The notes below the pieces were generated by a model. That model did no database searches. It saw nothing but the letters and a program-made list of their open reading frames with translations, and was not told the DNA's origin. A stretch of DNA of 64,000 bases from Copromyces sp. CBS 386.78 (Eukaryota; Ascomycota; Sordariomycetes; Sordariales; Sordariaceae), in the NCBI GenBank assembly GCA_030685235.1, contig MU839184.1:94846-158845 (forward strand). Reading direction: 5' to 3'. Below are positions 1 through 11,399 of this stretch, one piece after another (position 1 is the first letter of the stretch; each line of letters begins with the position of its first letter). The translations under genes and the position numbers were made by a program.

Positions 1-1440
1 TGGAACTGGAGGGATGGTGGTGTTTCAATCCTAGAGCAAGGGGGATCGGCGGGCCTGGGCATATTCCTAGTTTCACGGCTGGGTATTGAAGTGGATGGTT
101 TGGTTAAAAGTTTTTTGTTTTGGCGTTTGGCTGGTTCTATATTCTTTGACTCTTTTTCTTTCCTGTTGTCGGTCGTGTTTAATCCGTGAGCATTGATGGG
201 GATGCTTTTGCTAAAAGTCTTTGCTTCAGAGTTTGATTCTTCCTTTTTCCTTGTGTTGTCGGTCGTTGGGGGCGTGCATTGGGAGCGTTCAAACGCCACA
301 ATGTCCTGTGCTACCCACTCTATAATTTTTCTTTGTTTAGATGGATCATGGGGGCATATATCGTTTACCCAATTTGATGCCAAAGCTTTTCTGGATCGAC
401 TCGTTGTTTGACGTGCAATCAGAACAATGTTCGCTTGTTGTTGGCATATTCTTGCTCGCACATCGGCATCTTTCTTTCCTATTCGGTACATCATTTTGTA
501 CGCCGTACGATCATTCCATTTTAACGGGGGCTGTAGAGTTCTGGTAAGGATCTACATCGGAGGACAACAAGTGATCAAGGGGTTGTTGGCTCACTCCATT
601 TAACAGACAAGCAGTTGTAGCTACAAGTCAGTTCGACCGAAACATTGGGTCCAGCCTCCACTACTTCGCGCACTCTTCGCCCATACGCCATAGTCAGTCC
701 CTTGCGCAAAGAGCAACTCGTCCGCTGGCAAAGCCGACAATCACCAGCAGAAACTATAGCAAGCAGCAAGGCACTGCGAAAATCTTTTGGCTGGGTGTTT
801 GAATTGAACGGCTTGCGGCGTTGGCCGGCCCTTGCAAATCCTATCCGTCAGGACTTCAGCCGGGTTCATATTAGTGTGACCACCATCCTCCCTATCGAAA
901 AGGGCCATCCGCCTCCCTCGCTGCCCACCAACATCACCTTCAACGTATCCATCTTGGTGCTCTCTATTATAAGCAACTCAACGGTCTTCGATGCCTCCAT
1001 TCCATCAACCCGGGCGTGGCCAAACGTGATAGGTACTTCAACAACGAACGAAGGGAACGACGAAGAGCGAATCCAGCCAGACACCGAGACCTTCGATGAT
1101 AGGAAGCACGTAACGGTCGGTATGGCTGTTCAAGTTGTTCGGATCTGCCCTGATGAGGGTTCCCAGTGGGGTACACCGCCCGCATGCTCTCTTCACCTTT
1201 CGGTCGACAACGTCGGCTTACTTTCAGGCCTCACTTCCCGGTGGAGTAGAGGGCAAAGGCCTGATAAGAGGCGTGCAAGCCACATCACGAAGGGAAACAT
1301 GAGATGAAAAGATGTAGCTACTGTGGCGGAGAATTTCTCAACCAATAGCACCCCGGCTTGAAGTGACTGCTCAGGTTGAACTCAGAAGGTGGGGCGGATG
1401 CAAGAGCGGCGGGCGAGGTGAACGGTTGAAGGTCTTGCCC
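1..1440. other. Region without a convincing gene
   Basis: No open frame here shows a recognisable domain or a good ATG context. A 220-codon plus-strand frame at 645-1307 has no recognisable similarity and overlaps a better-looking short minus-strand frame, so it is not called. Base composition is balanced, so this stretch is not RIP-degraded. The only coding-like signal is the weak minus-strand fragment at 866-1084, listed separately. Confidence 0.5.
866..1084 (-). pseudogene. Possible short relic of an unknown fungal accessory protein
   Basis: The minus-strand frame reads SSFPSFVVEV near its start and LKVMLVGSEGG later. The 'FPS-(F/V)-V-x-EV' motif followed by a hydrophobic strand reminds me of a fungal protein family with an endonuclease-like fold, but this is recalled by eye. 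The frame has no ATG (it opens with GTG), and a neighbouring frame (967-1185) seems to continue the reading, so any gene here is frameshifted and partial. It may equally be chance. Confidence 0.2.
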
Positions 1441-1549
1441 TGACGCGGTCATTACCATCTTTCATTCACAACAACTAATGCGCCCACAATATCCTTCTCC
1501 AGGCATAGTTGGGTCTGAGTTTTTCGTTCATCCATTCACTCCTTGGACC

Positions 1550-1557
1550 TATAAAAA
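1550..1557 (+). promoter_or_regulatory. TATA-like box upstream of the first F-box/ankyrin gene
   Basis: TATAAAAA lies about 210 bp upstream of the ATG at 1763, in a pyrimidine-rich leader typical of fungal promoters. The third paralogue has a comparable CATATAAAT 140 bp upstream of its ATG, which supports a shared core-promoter layout. Confidence 0.5.
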
Positions 1558-1762
1558 CGTACACCTCGACCTAACCTTTTTTCCCAACTCATCCTTTCCC
1601 TCACAACCACCAGTTAGCTTTGCAAGCACGACTTTCGCAAGCCGACACCAATACACTCACGCAATCTGATCATATTGCACGGCGCTACTCTGTGCCTTTC
1701 AAGGTAGCTGTTCTTCGACTATCCAATAAAGCTTCGTTAGCTAACGTGATGAGAAAGCCAAG

Positions 1763-3310
1763 ATGCCAGCAAACAAGATGCGAACCAAAAAGGCGCAAGG
1801 GGAGAAGAAGCAGACCAAAGAGATGCGTTCCCCCTTCACGAACCTCCCTCTCGAAATTCACATGCGCATCGGTGACATGTTGAAGGAAGAGAAGCAACTT
1901 GGTGCGCTGGCCAGGTTAGCCATAACATCGCGCCGTCTCTGCTCCTTCTACGAGCAGCAACTTTACAAAGGAAAGAACAGCACCAACACCGTAAAGGCTC
2001 TGATGTGGGGAGCGAGAAACGGTTCTATTCCTGTCATGAAAACCGCCAGCGGATGGGGCGCAGATCTCGACACCCGGGCTGATCTTGCCGCGCGCCACAG
2101 GCCTCACGGTGCTCGCCTCATCGTGAAGGGTACGGCATTACAGTTTGCCATCAGAGGACAGGAGAACGAGGCCATGCAGTGGCTGTTCAAGCAAGGCGTC
2201 CTAGTGGATGTGCCTCACAAGCCGGCCCGCAACATGTGCCGGTGCAGTGACGGCTGGCCCGGCTGGGACACACGTGATAGCTGGGCTTCCACTCTTCACA
2301 TCGCTGTCTGCACTGGAAATTTGGACGCGGTCAAGTTGCTACTCCGGGTTCGGCGCGAAGGAGTAGCGGCGTTGGAGTTCTCACGAAAGTTTGACCATGA
2401 TCTCATCTTGCACACGGCAGTGTGCTATGCCTTCTGGTACCACAGCCTTGACATCTTGGATGTCGTACTCGAAAACACCATGATCCGCAAGTCAATCAAT
2501 GATTTCAAGCGAGAGTCTCAGAGGGGTTGCACGGCCCTTGCGATGGCCTTGCTCCGTGGAGGAGATTACCGTGGACATTGTAGCACGGAGCAGATTCTTG
2601 CCGCTTTGGTCAAGGCAGGTGCAAGCCTAGGACCATACCCTCCCGGCTCTTATATGGCTGGCATATCACCTCTCCTACACGAGCTCGACCGAGGGAACCT
2701 GGGTACGACCGCCAGATACCTACTGCAACTCGGCTGTGATCCCAACGGCGACCGACCAGATCCAGTCACTCAAGAGTGGGAGAGCCCACTGCACTTCTAC
2801 ATTCCCGCCCAACCCGATAACTTATATTCCCGTCCGCCTTATGTACCGTCCTTCCTGCCACAGGGGCATGGTCCTAGGAGCCGCGAGATAAGAGACTTCA
2901 TCGTCGTCGTTCTAAAGCACGGGGCGTCGCTCGACATCACCGATTACGATGGAAACTCTCCTCTCGACAATGCGCTGAGTTACTTGGCCCCGTACCTCCC
3001 GCCTGGTCTCAGAATCCTCGGCCTCAAGTTTGTCAAGCTCTTGCTAGCGAATGTTACGGACAAGGGCATCTCGGAGAAATCTAGGAAGAGAGCGGAGGAC
3101 GCCATGGCGATGGTGGTTCAGGACTTGCGGGCTGAGCATGCGACCCACGACCTGTCCTACGATCAAGTGGGCCCGCTCCCAGAACAGGATTGGGGAGCCT
3201 GGGGTGAGGAGGAATTCGATGAAGAGGGAATCGCTGCAGAGGAACCTAGGCCAATCCTCTTAGGATGGCATACATGGGCGCGTGAGGGAGGCAGATTGAC
3301 AAGGAAGTGA
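1763..3310 (+). CDS. F-box/ankyrin-repeat protein, paralogue 1
   Basis: An intronless frame of 515 codons opening at an ATG in good fungal context (AAG before ATG). Residues 25-67 form an F-box-like segment (LPLEIHMRIGDML, then SRRLCSFYEQQLY). Ankyrin-type helices follow: around 79-102 (KALMWGARNGSIPVM...GWGADLD), 123-150, 176-198 (STLHIAVCTGNLDAVKLLL), 255-290 (GASLGPYPPGS) and 300-330, with a last one near 376-405 (LKHGASLDITDYDGNSPLD). A CRC cysteine motif sits at 159-161 in the loop before the third helix pair, and the C-terminus ends in an acidic linker and ILLGWHTW. F-box proteins usually bind Skp1 and present targets to a cullin ubiquitin ligase; the ankyrin repeats would be the target-binding part. 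Two paralogues lie at 19706 and 23774. The target is unknown. The coding sequence is not RIP-mutated, although a Copia element sits 300 bp downstream. Confidence 0.85.
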   Translation: MPANKMRTKKAQGEKKQTKEMRSPFTNLPLEIHMRIGDMLKEEKQLGALARLAITSRRLCSFYEQQLYKGKNSTNTVKALMWGARNGSIPVMKTASGWGADLDTRADLAARHRPHGARLIVKGTALQFAIRGQENEAMQWLFKQGVLVDVPHKPARNMCRCSDGWPGWDTRDSWASTLHIAVCTGNLDAVKLLLRVRREGVAALEFSRKFDHDLILHTAVCYAFWYHSLDILDVVLENTMIRKSINDFKRESQRGCTALAMALLRGGDYRGHCSTEQILAALVKAGASLGPYPPGSYMAGISPLLHELDRGNLGTTARYLLQLGCDPNGDRPDPVTQEWESPLHFYIPAQPDNLYSRPPYVPSFLPQGHGPRSREIRDFIVVVLKHGASLDITDYDGNSPLDNALSYLAPYLPPGLRILGLKFVKLLLANVTDKGISEKSRKRAEDAMAMVVQDLRAEHATHDLSYDQVGPLPEQDWGAWGEEEFDEEGIAAEEPRPILLGWHTWAREGGRLTRK

Positions 3311-3341
3311 AGGGTGTTTGGAGGTGTGTAAGTTATTGTGC

Positions 3342-3607
3342 TTCTCGTTATTCTGGTAAGGGGGTCAGGTTTCTCTCTTTCTCATCTTTCGGTTATGGAT
3401 TTGATGGGTGATGCAAGCGCATACCCACGGACGAAGGATCTGGTCTACCTGTACAAGTAGTGTGGGGACTTCGTATCATCACTTTCTCGTTATTCTGGTA
3501 AGGGGGAGGGGGTCAGGTTTCTCTCTTTCTCATCTTTCGGTTATGGATTTGACGGGTGATGCAAGCGCACACCCACGGACAAAGGATCTGTTCTGCTGTA
3601 CAAGTAG
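3342..3607. repeat. 142-bp tandem repeat, cut by the Copia insertion
   Basis: A unit starting TTCTCGTTATTCTGGTAAGG at 3342 recurs at 3484 with about 95% identity; the second copy carries a small G-rich insertion. The second copy is interrupted at 3607, after GTACAAGTAG. Its continuation (TGTGTGGAATTTGTATCATC) resumes at 17640 on the far side of the Copia element and matches the first copy's TGTGGGGACTTCGTATCATC. The repeat therefore predates the retrotransposon. Confidence 0.85.
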
Positions 3608-3772
3608 TATTGAAGCTATTCGCATCTCGTCTTATCTTATCAGGATCGTTCCCCACTTTGGGCATATATATAACTCGTAATCCTTACGATCACTCCTTCC
3701 ATCTCTCTCTTCTCTTCAATTAATTAAACATTCTGCCCATCTTTATCTTACTCCATATCTTCCGCTTCAACA
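3608..3772 (+). repeat. Copia 5' LTR
   Basis: 165 bp, pairing with 17470-17634. The two copies differ at about a dozen positions and every difference is a transition (C/T or G/A). In the first part of the LTR this copy keeps C or G where the 3' LTR has T or A; in the last third the direction is mostly reversed. Confidence 0.93.
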
Positions 3773-5060
3773 AATTATAAGCCCGGACTACGCGCGCTCA
3801 TTATTTACGAAAACGAATAAACTAAATTCACACCCTTTTTTACCCTTTTCTCACCTTATCCTTTTCGCACTCGAATCTATCATTTTACAATATATAAAGA
3901 CGCTACGCGGCAGCCACTTAGACCGTACACTTAGAACTTATTTTATCTCTATCGTACACGGACTACCCTATATCCTATACCTACAATACTAAAATATATA
4001 TTCACGCTAAGACCAATATTCTTACTAAAATAATCGTTCGTCCGCACTCAATACAATCTTACCCTATTAATCCTATCGAAAGATTTTTCGAAAATAAAAA
4101 CGTTAAAAATATACCCTACGTTTAATATTGTTAAAATTATACTTTTTAATACAAATCAGAATTAATACTTCGCTAAATCTATTTAAATTATCTTAAAGTA
4201 AACAAAATTATTTATCTAATTATATTTTAATTAAAATATTTATTATAATTATCCAATCGGAAGCGTACCGGATATTACCTACCTTATAATTTATTTTCAC
4301 AACTTATTATTCGTCGGCTCGGCTTAACTAATATAATAAAAGCGTATTAAAATAGCGTTATAAAATTTTACAATCGGTTAGACCGCCTCGGTCTACCCTT
4401 TATTATTAATCTATAAAAATCTATCTTCAACCCCCGAAGTATATAAATTCCCCCGGCGGACTTCTATAAATAAATATAATAATATTAAATAAGCGCGGTA
4501 ATACCGATAAAACCTAATAGTTTTTAGCTTTGTAATATTCGTACCGATATAATTTCTAGCTTCGGCTTCTTTAGCCTATAATAATTATTAAATATTTAAA
4601 CCGTCGTAATTTCCTTCGTCTTACGTATAAAATCTAGTCTCTTTATACCGTAAGAACATTTAACGATTCTACCCCTAATATATTCTATATCCTTATTACT
4701 ATTACTTTTTTATCCTTTAATTCTTCTCCGTTTATACTTTTTATACCACTTTTACTACTAAACCCTATTAACTTATAAGGTTTTAAAATTATTACCCCTC
4801 TAAATTATCCGCGTATTAATATTTAAATTTCCCGAATATTCAATTCGCAAATATCTTATTCTATAAATTCTATAAACGGTCTATAGAATTCCCCCAATTA
4901 TTAAAATTCTAATAATTCTACCAATTATTCCAACTATTAAAATTCTAATAGTTTTAAAAATAATTCGCCGAATCCTAAAAGTTTAATAAATTCTAATGGA
5001 AATTTTCCTAACGCCCCTTCGGTAAATCCCCTTACTATTTTACTAAATTAACCTTTATAT
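3773..5060 (+). other. Copia leader, RIP-degraded
   Basis: AT-rich internal sequence between the 5' LTR and the recognisable gag. No frame longer than a few tens of codons survives. A primer-binding site should lie directly after 3772 (AATTATAAGCCCGGACTACG), but mutation prevents naming the tRNA. Confidence 0.6.
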
Positions 5061-8000
5061 TACTAAATATATTACTTAACGATATCCAATACTAATAATC
5101 TTTTTATTAAAATTAATAATATTACTAAGTTCTACGGTACAAATAATTAAGTACGTTAAAAGAAGGATATTTCGGATTATATTTATATAACCGGCGAAGG
5201 CGAATTTTTCGAATTAAACGCTCCGTTTAAAAAGGTTAATAATAAGGTTGAAACTACATTTTAAAGCCAATAATAAGTATAGCGCAAACTCTAATCTAAA
5301 TATATTACCTTTATCGCCTACTATTACTATTCTATAGGCCGTAAATTTATCGAGGCTTCCGACGAACTAATTAAAAGGCTTAAAACCGTTAAGTAAGCAT
5401 TTAATATCCTTTAAAAACGCATTAACCCTAAAGGTTCTACTAATTTTATTCGCCTCTACTACGAATTCTAGAACTTTATTCTTTCCAATTATACCAGCAT
5501 ATACGACTATACCGACTAATTCCGCCAATTAGCCAACGATTTACTAACGTTAAATAAGACCTACGTAATTCTAACACTACTATTCAATTATAAATTCTTT
5601 TAAAGTTTTAGTAAGAAGTATAGCCTCTTCGTTACCGTTTATTTATAAAATTATAATCTACTTCTAGTCCGCAAGGTTATTAATAATTAAATTTCTCCGG
5701 CGGTTAGCTTCGATAATATAATTAAAGTAATTATCCATACTGAAGAGTAATAAAAGTTTAATTAAGAGGAAAAGGTATTATACGTAATTAAGATTATTAT
5801 AATTAAAGCTACTAAGAAAAAGAAGATTAAAACTTTCGCCTAACTTCCTTACTCGGTATATAAGATCCTATTCTATAATAACGAATAGTACTATAAATAA
5901 TACCCTAAACTCAACCAAAATAAAATCGGAAAATATATATTATAATAATTATTTAATAAAGCCACCTAATAAGCTAATAATAAGTATAAGAATTCTAATC
6001 GATCTAATAAACCTATAGCGATATTAGGCTATTATAAAGTAGAAGACCCGGTAAATAATACCGATAAAGAACGATTATATAAATACTAATATTAGGATTA
6101 GGAAATCCCTTATCCGCCGATTCCTAATTAGCCCGGATATACTAGCCCTATCCCTCCTATAGAATCGTCGGATATAATAATTTTAAAATACCTTACCGTT
6201 ATCCTCCTAATTTAATTTATTTTAAGTAATTTAATTATTACCCTAATTATAAAACGTAAATTTAATATTTTCTTTAATAACTTTTAATACCTATTCGCCC
6301 TAAATACAAACGCTATATACTACTTGATATATACTAATAAAAGGTTTATATCTTTATAACCCTATAACGGCCCCCCAATTCTTAATATTAGAAATATCGT
6401 AATTATTCCTAGCAGTATTAATACTTTTAAAATACTTACTATTATTAATAATAAATAAGGTTACCTACTACTAAAGAATATTTATTATACCCCTAAAGCC
6501 GCTTATAACCTTATCTCCATTTTAGCCTTCTAAAAGAAGGGCTTTAATTTTACTATTTTAAAAGAAGGTCAATTCTATAGTATTTCTAATAACGAAATTA
6601 AATTCACTGGTACGGAATCTAGCGGCCTCTACTATTTCAATTAGCCTACGTCTACCCTCCCCTAAGCCGCCCGCCGCGCCTTCGCTACTTATTATATATT
6701 AAATAAATATTTATAAATATAATATAACCGGCTTACTTATTTCGGCGAACGTAATATTAAAGAGCTTTAAAAAATATTAACCGGTATTATACTAATTAAG
6801 ACCGCTTATATATATAAAAATTACGTAGCCGGCCGCTTTAAATAAATACCTTATAAAGGAAAGATCCGTTATAGTATAAAATTTCTAAAATATATTCATT
6901 TCAATATTAATAAGCCGTTTTAATATAAAAGCGTCTACGGAAAGCGCTATTAATTATCTATTATAAACGATTTTACTTAATTCTATTAAGTCTTCCCTTT
7001 CATTTATAAATCTAATTTTTTCAATATATTTATTAAGTAGGCTAAAGGTATTAAACGGCCCGAATAATATATTTACAATATTTATTTAGATTGAGTAGGC
7101 GAAAATATTAGTAATTATTTAAAATAATAGTACTTCAACCGTAGTATAATTCTTTACTATATTACGACCGAATAGTATTAATAGAACAATATTATAAAAA
7201 AATTAAATAATATTCTTTTCGAACGTATTACCGTTTTCTTATTCTAAATAGGGTTACTATTAAAATACTAGCCCTATTTACTCTAGTCCATCAATTATAT
7301 TAAGAATAAATACCCTAATTCTATTATTAGTAGAACCCTATATAAAACTTAATATAATAATAAACTAGATTTCTCCTACCTACGCGTATTCAGCTCATAT
7401 AATTACTACCGTATCCCGGACTATAAATACTACAGTAAAATATTACCCCTAAACGCCTATTACAAGCTTTTTAATTATAATAATTCACGCAATTATATTA
7501 TACTTACTGATTCTAATAAAATCTTTATTACCAATAATACTATCTTTAATAAATAATTTATATATATTATTAATCGAACCGTTTATAAATACCCCAAAAT
7601 TCGAAATAACTTACCAACAATCCCTAACCGTAATTTAAAAGGAATTATCCCCGCTATATTACAATTAAAGGGAAATGCTAAAGAGCCTATACCAAAAGTA
7701 AAAACTCCTTATACCCCCCGCACTCCTAAGCCCCAACGGCGTTAATAAAATATACCCGACAATAGTCTAATATTAACCCCGGATCGGTAATTATTACCGC
7801 TATTACCGATTATTATACCGGCTCAACCGATTCCAATTCTAACTCTAACTCCAGCCCCGCTATTATTACTAATCTTTAATACTATCGTCGTTAGAAACGC
7901 CCTATACTTAGCCGACGATACTTATATTTAAATTATAAATTCTAAATACCCGGAATTACGCCTAAATACCTATATTACTACCTAGCCTGAAGAAATCGCG

Positions 8001-9005
8001 TTCAAAGCTTCTATAGCCGACTTTTATATTGTATTAGCGGCTATAATTACCGTTATAAACGAGGACGAAGCCCTATTTAAATTTAAAATTTATAAATAAA
8101 TTATAAAGGATATTTACGTTATAAAATAGTATTCTACTATAAATAGTAAATATAAATCATTAGTAGATAATCGGACCTAATCTTTAATACCCCGGCTACT
8201 AAAATAAAAGATCTTATTTAGAAAATAAGTATACAAAATTAAAATAAGTGCTAATAATAAAATCCTTCGTTATAAAGTACGCTAAATAGTCCGCAATTTC
8301 GAATAATAAAAAAGTATCGATTATAACGAAACCTTCGCGGCCGTAATTAAACTAATAAATTATAAAGCTATCTTCGCTATCGCCGTAGCCTAAGACTTAG
8401 AATTCGAATAAATAAATATATATACCGCCTTTTTATATAATACCGTTATTAAAGAAATTTATATTAAATAACCCCTAAACTTTATCAAAGACTTAAATAA
8501 GGTTTACCAATTAAATAAGGCCCTATATAGTCTAAAATAATCCCCCCGGATTTAATACTAAATACTTTCCTCGTTCTTATAAAAATAGGACTTTATACTA
8601 TTAATTATAAACGATAATGTTTTTATAAAAGGGTATTTTTATATAGTTATATACGTAAATAACTTATTTATTACCGGACCCTTTCGAAAAAAAATTCGAA
8701 AGCTGAAAATTATATTTAATAAATATTTTAAAATATTTAACCTTAATTTATATTCGTTCTATTTTAGTATAACTATTATTAAGGACTATAAATACTATAC
8801 TATTTTTTTTTACTAACGGGCCTACTTTAAGAAGATTATTCGCGCTGTTAAATATTAGGATACTAAACTAATAATTACCCTAATAAAGATAAATAAAATT
8901 CTAAAACCCTTAAAAGACTTCGAACTTAACCCGGAAGTTAAATCGTAGTATATAAACGCTATCGGCTCGTTAATATATATAATACTAAGTATAAGGCTAA
9001 ATATT
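5060..9005 (+). pseudogene. Copia gag-pol relic, 5' part (gag to reverse transcriptase)
   Basis: Read through the RIP stops, the plus strand gives a gag-like segment (about 5060-6200). A pre-integrase plus integrase core follows (about 6690-7560), with phrases such as KGRFK-x-IPYKGKIR and FT-x-FY-x-VFPF-x-YKS that match the Copia integrase pattern. The reverse transcriptase runs from about 8250 to the break, ending in IGSLIYIILSIR, the GSLMYIMLSTRPD motif of Copia RT. The reading stops at 9005 in the middle of that motif, where the Gypsy LTR begins. TAA and TAG interrupt every frame, mostly where CAA, CAG or TGG would be expected. Confidence 0.85.
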
Positions 9006-9258
9006 TATTACAGGGTTAGACCTGTAATATGCTGTGCTATACTAACTACATATATATTATGCCGACCAGAGCTCAGAGCTCTAGCTACGTACATATTATC
9101 GTTACGTGCAGCCTCACGTGCCCGCGTACGGTCTAGTCTATAGGGCTCTCGCCTATATATAACTAGACCTCTTCGTATACTTCCTTCTCTCTTTCTTTCT
9201 CTTTATATAATAATATATATTTTATTATACCCCTATAATACTATTTCGCCCTATAATA
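9006..9258 (+). repeat. Gypsy 5' LTR
   Basis: 253 bp. It differs from the 3' LTR only by transitions, as far as I can align by eye. The outer part, roughly the first 160 bp, is closer to the unmutated sequence (for example CTCACGTGCCCGCG, against CTTACGTGCCTACG in the other copy). The inner end is more mutated. Confidence 0.92.
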
Positions 9259-10220
9259 ATTTATTATATTTAATTATTACGTTGCGTACGCTTATTTAAT
9301 AAGAGGAAGATTATTCGTATTATTATAATCGCGATAATTAATTAATTAAAATTCGATTTTACGTATTCCCGACTTCGAATTACAAATTTAGCCGTTAAAT
9401 TAAATAAAATACTAAAACGAATATTATTAAAATCGCTCGTACTTTCTTTCTCTCCTTTATATTTATTAAAATATATTTAATCTAGCGATTAATATTTAAT
9501 TCTATCGCTCCCCGAACCTAACCCGTAACTAATAATTTTATTACTATTATAATTATTAGTATTATTATAATAATTATTAATTTAATATATTGAAATAATT
9601 TAATAGTTTTTATTTAAACATTCGAAAGCTTTTATTATTAAGCAATTAAAATTTTAATCCCTATTTTTCAAGCGTATAATTTTGCTAACTTTTCTATTTT
9701 TTAAGCTTTTTTCTCCGTTTTCTATTATTTATTCTACGACGATATAATTGTAGTTAAAGCTGACGTTCGTAATTTCGAAGAAAATTTTATTGCGGTTAGA
9801 AAGGAAGTTATCTATTTATATATTCGTATTAGAAATTTTAATTATAAAATTGTCTATAAGGAAAGTAATATTACGATTATTTATACTTAATATTTATTCG
9901 CTATTTAAGTTAGCGTAAAAAATTATTAAAATTAAATTAAATTATTCTATAAATAATTTACTATTTTTAAAAAGGAATTTAGCAATTTCTATATAATATT
10001 TGTAACCGCTTTTTAATTTTAGAAGGATTATTATTAAAAGATCTTTTTTAACCTTCGTACCTAGTTCCCGAAGAATAGCCCGGCTCCCTTACTATCTCCT
10101 AATTTAATCCCTTTATTTTTTTAATATATTTAGCAACCCCAGTAATAACGATAATATAATAAATATTAGTAAGAATAGTAGCGGCTATAAATCGGTATTA
10201 CGTATTATAATTACCCCCGC
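9259..10220 (+). other. Gypsy leader and start of gag, RIP-degraded
   Basis: AT-rich internal DNA with no surviving frame. A primer-binding site is expected at 9259 (ATTTATTATATTTAATTATT) but cannot be read after RIP. Gag-like reading begins within or after this stretch. Confidence 0.5.
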
Positions 10221-11000
10221 CTTTAATAATAAAGGATTATCAATTAAACGTACTATTAAATATTACGTTTAGTATATATATATAAAGTTCGCTTAAATAA
10301 ATAAATTTAAAATCTTTACTAACAAACGTTTTAAATTTTCCTTTATCGCCCGTTTTATCGAAAACGTTCCGCTCGAAGCTATTAAAACCGAATTAAATAA
10401 GATTATTTTTAGCGAACTTTATAAGTAGGCTATAGCCCTCGAATTAATTAATAAATTAAATAGGAAGTATAATAATATTAATATCGTCGTAGAATCTTAT
10501 TGTACTTTTAAAAATTTTAAAATATTTAAAGGTATAAAATAAACCGATTTTAAAGAAAAGTTTATTATATTCGTTAATAAATATAAATTCGATAATAATA
10601 TAAAGATTTATTATTTCCGTTAAAAAATTAGCGATCGTATTTGCTTCGCCCTTTTTTATTAACGTCTTTAGTTTACTAATAATAAATTTAATAAATAGTT
10701 TAATGCTACTTATAATTTCATTAAAATATTAGAGGATAAGGATTAATACGAAAAGTAGACTAATTTATTTTATAAAATTAATATAATTAATACCTTTACT
10801 CCTACCGGTTATACTTTTATAACCGAGGCAACTATTAATTAAAATAGCAACGCAATAAATTTTAACGCTATAATTAAAATAGATATCTAAATATTTTATA
10901 TAATTAAGGCTAGTATTTTTAAATATTATATAAAGATAAGTATTTATACCCGTTGCGGAAGGCCCGGCTATTATTCTACTAATTATTACGCCCGGCTTAA
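10220..11000 (+). pseudogene. Gypsy gag relic with zinc knuckle
   Basis: Plus-strand reading through stops gives a capsid-like helical segment. It ends near 10940-10990 in YTRCGRPGYYSTNY, matching the CxRCGxxGHxxxxC retroviral zinc knuckle with the His and final Cys changed to Tyr. C/H to Y changes are what C-to-T or G-to-A mutation produces. A Gly/Asn-rich tail (poly GGTAATAAT-like codons, 11040-11130) follows. Confidence 0.75.
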
Positions 11001-11399
11001 TTTTAAAAAAGAAATTAAACCCTATAATAACCGTAATAGAGGCCGTAGCGGTAACGTTAGTAATATTAATAATAGTAATAATAATAGTAGTAATAATAAT
11101 AGCGGCGGTAATAATAATAATAATAACTAGTAGTAGCCCGCTTAAGGCTAGTATAATTACGGATAGTAGCGCCTTAATTATAGCGGCGGATATTATATTA
11201 ACGTTATAAACTCTAATATAAATATAGGAGTTCCAATTTCTAGTATTCTAGTTCCCGGCTACTATAATTCCGTTCCCGCTTATTAATTCGGCTTTATTAA
11301 CCCGGTTATAAGTGACGAAAACGGTTCGATTTCGGGTTAGGGAAATATATAGCTTCTTAATTAAATCGCGTTTAAAAATACAAATCTAACGGATATAGA

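Noticed and set aside
645..1307. 220-codon plus-strand frame
   Set aside because: No domain, no similarity to neighbours, and it overlaps a more protein-like minus-strand fragment.
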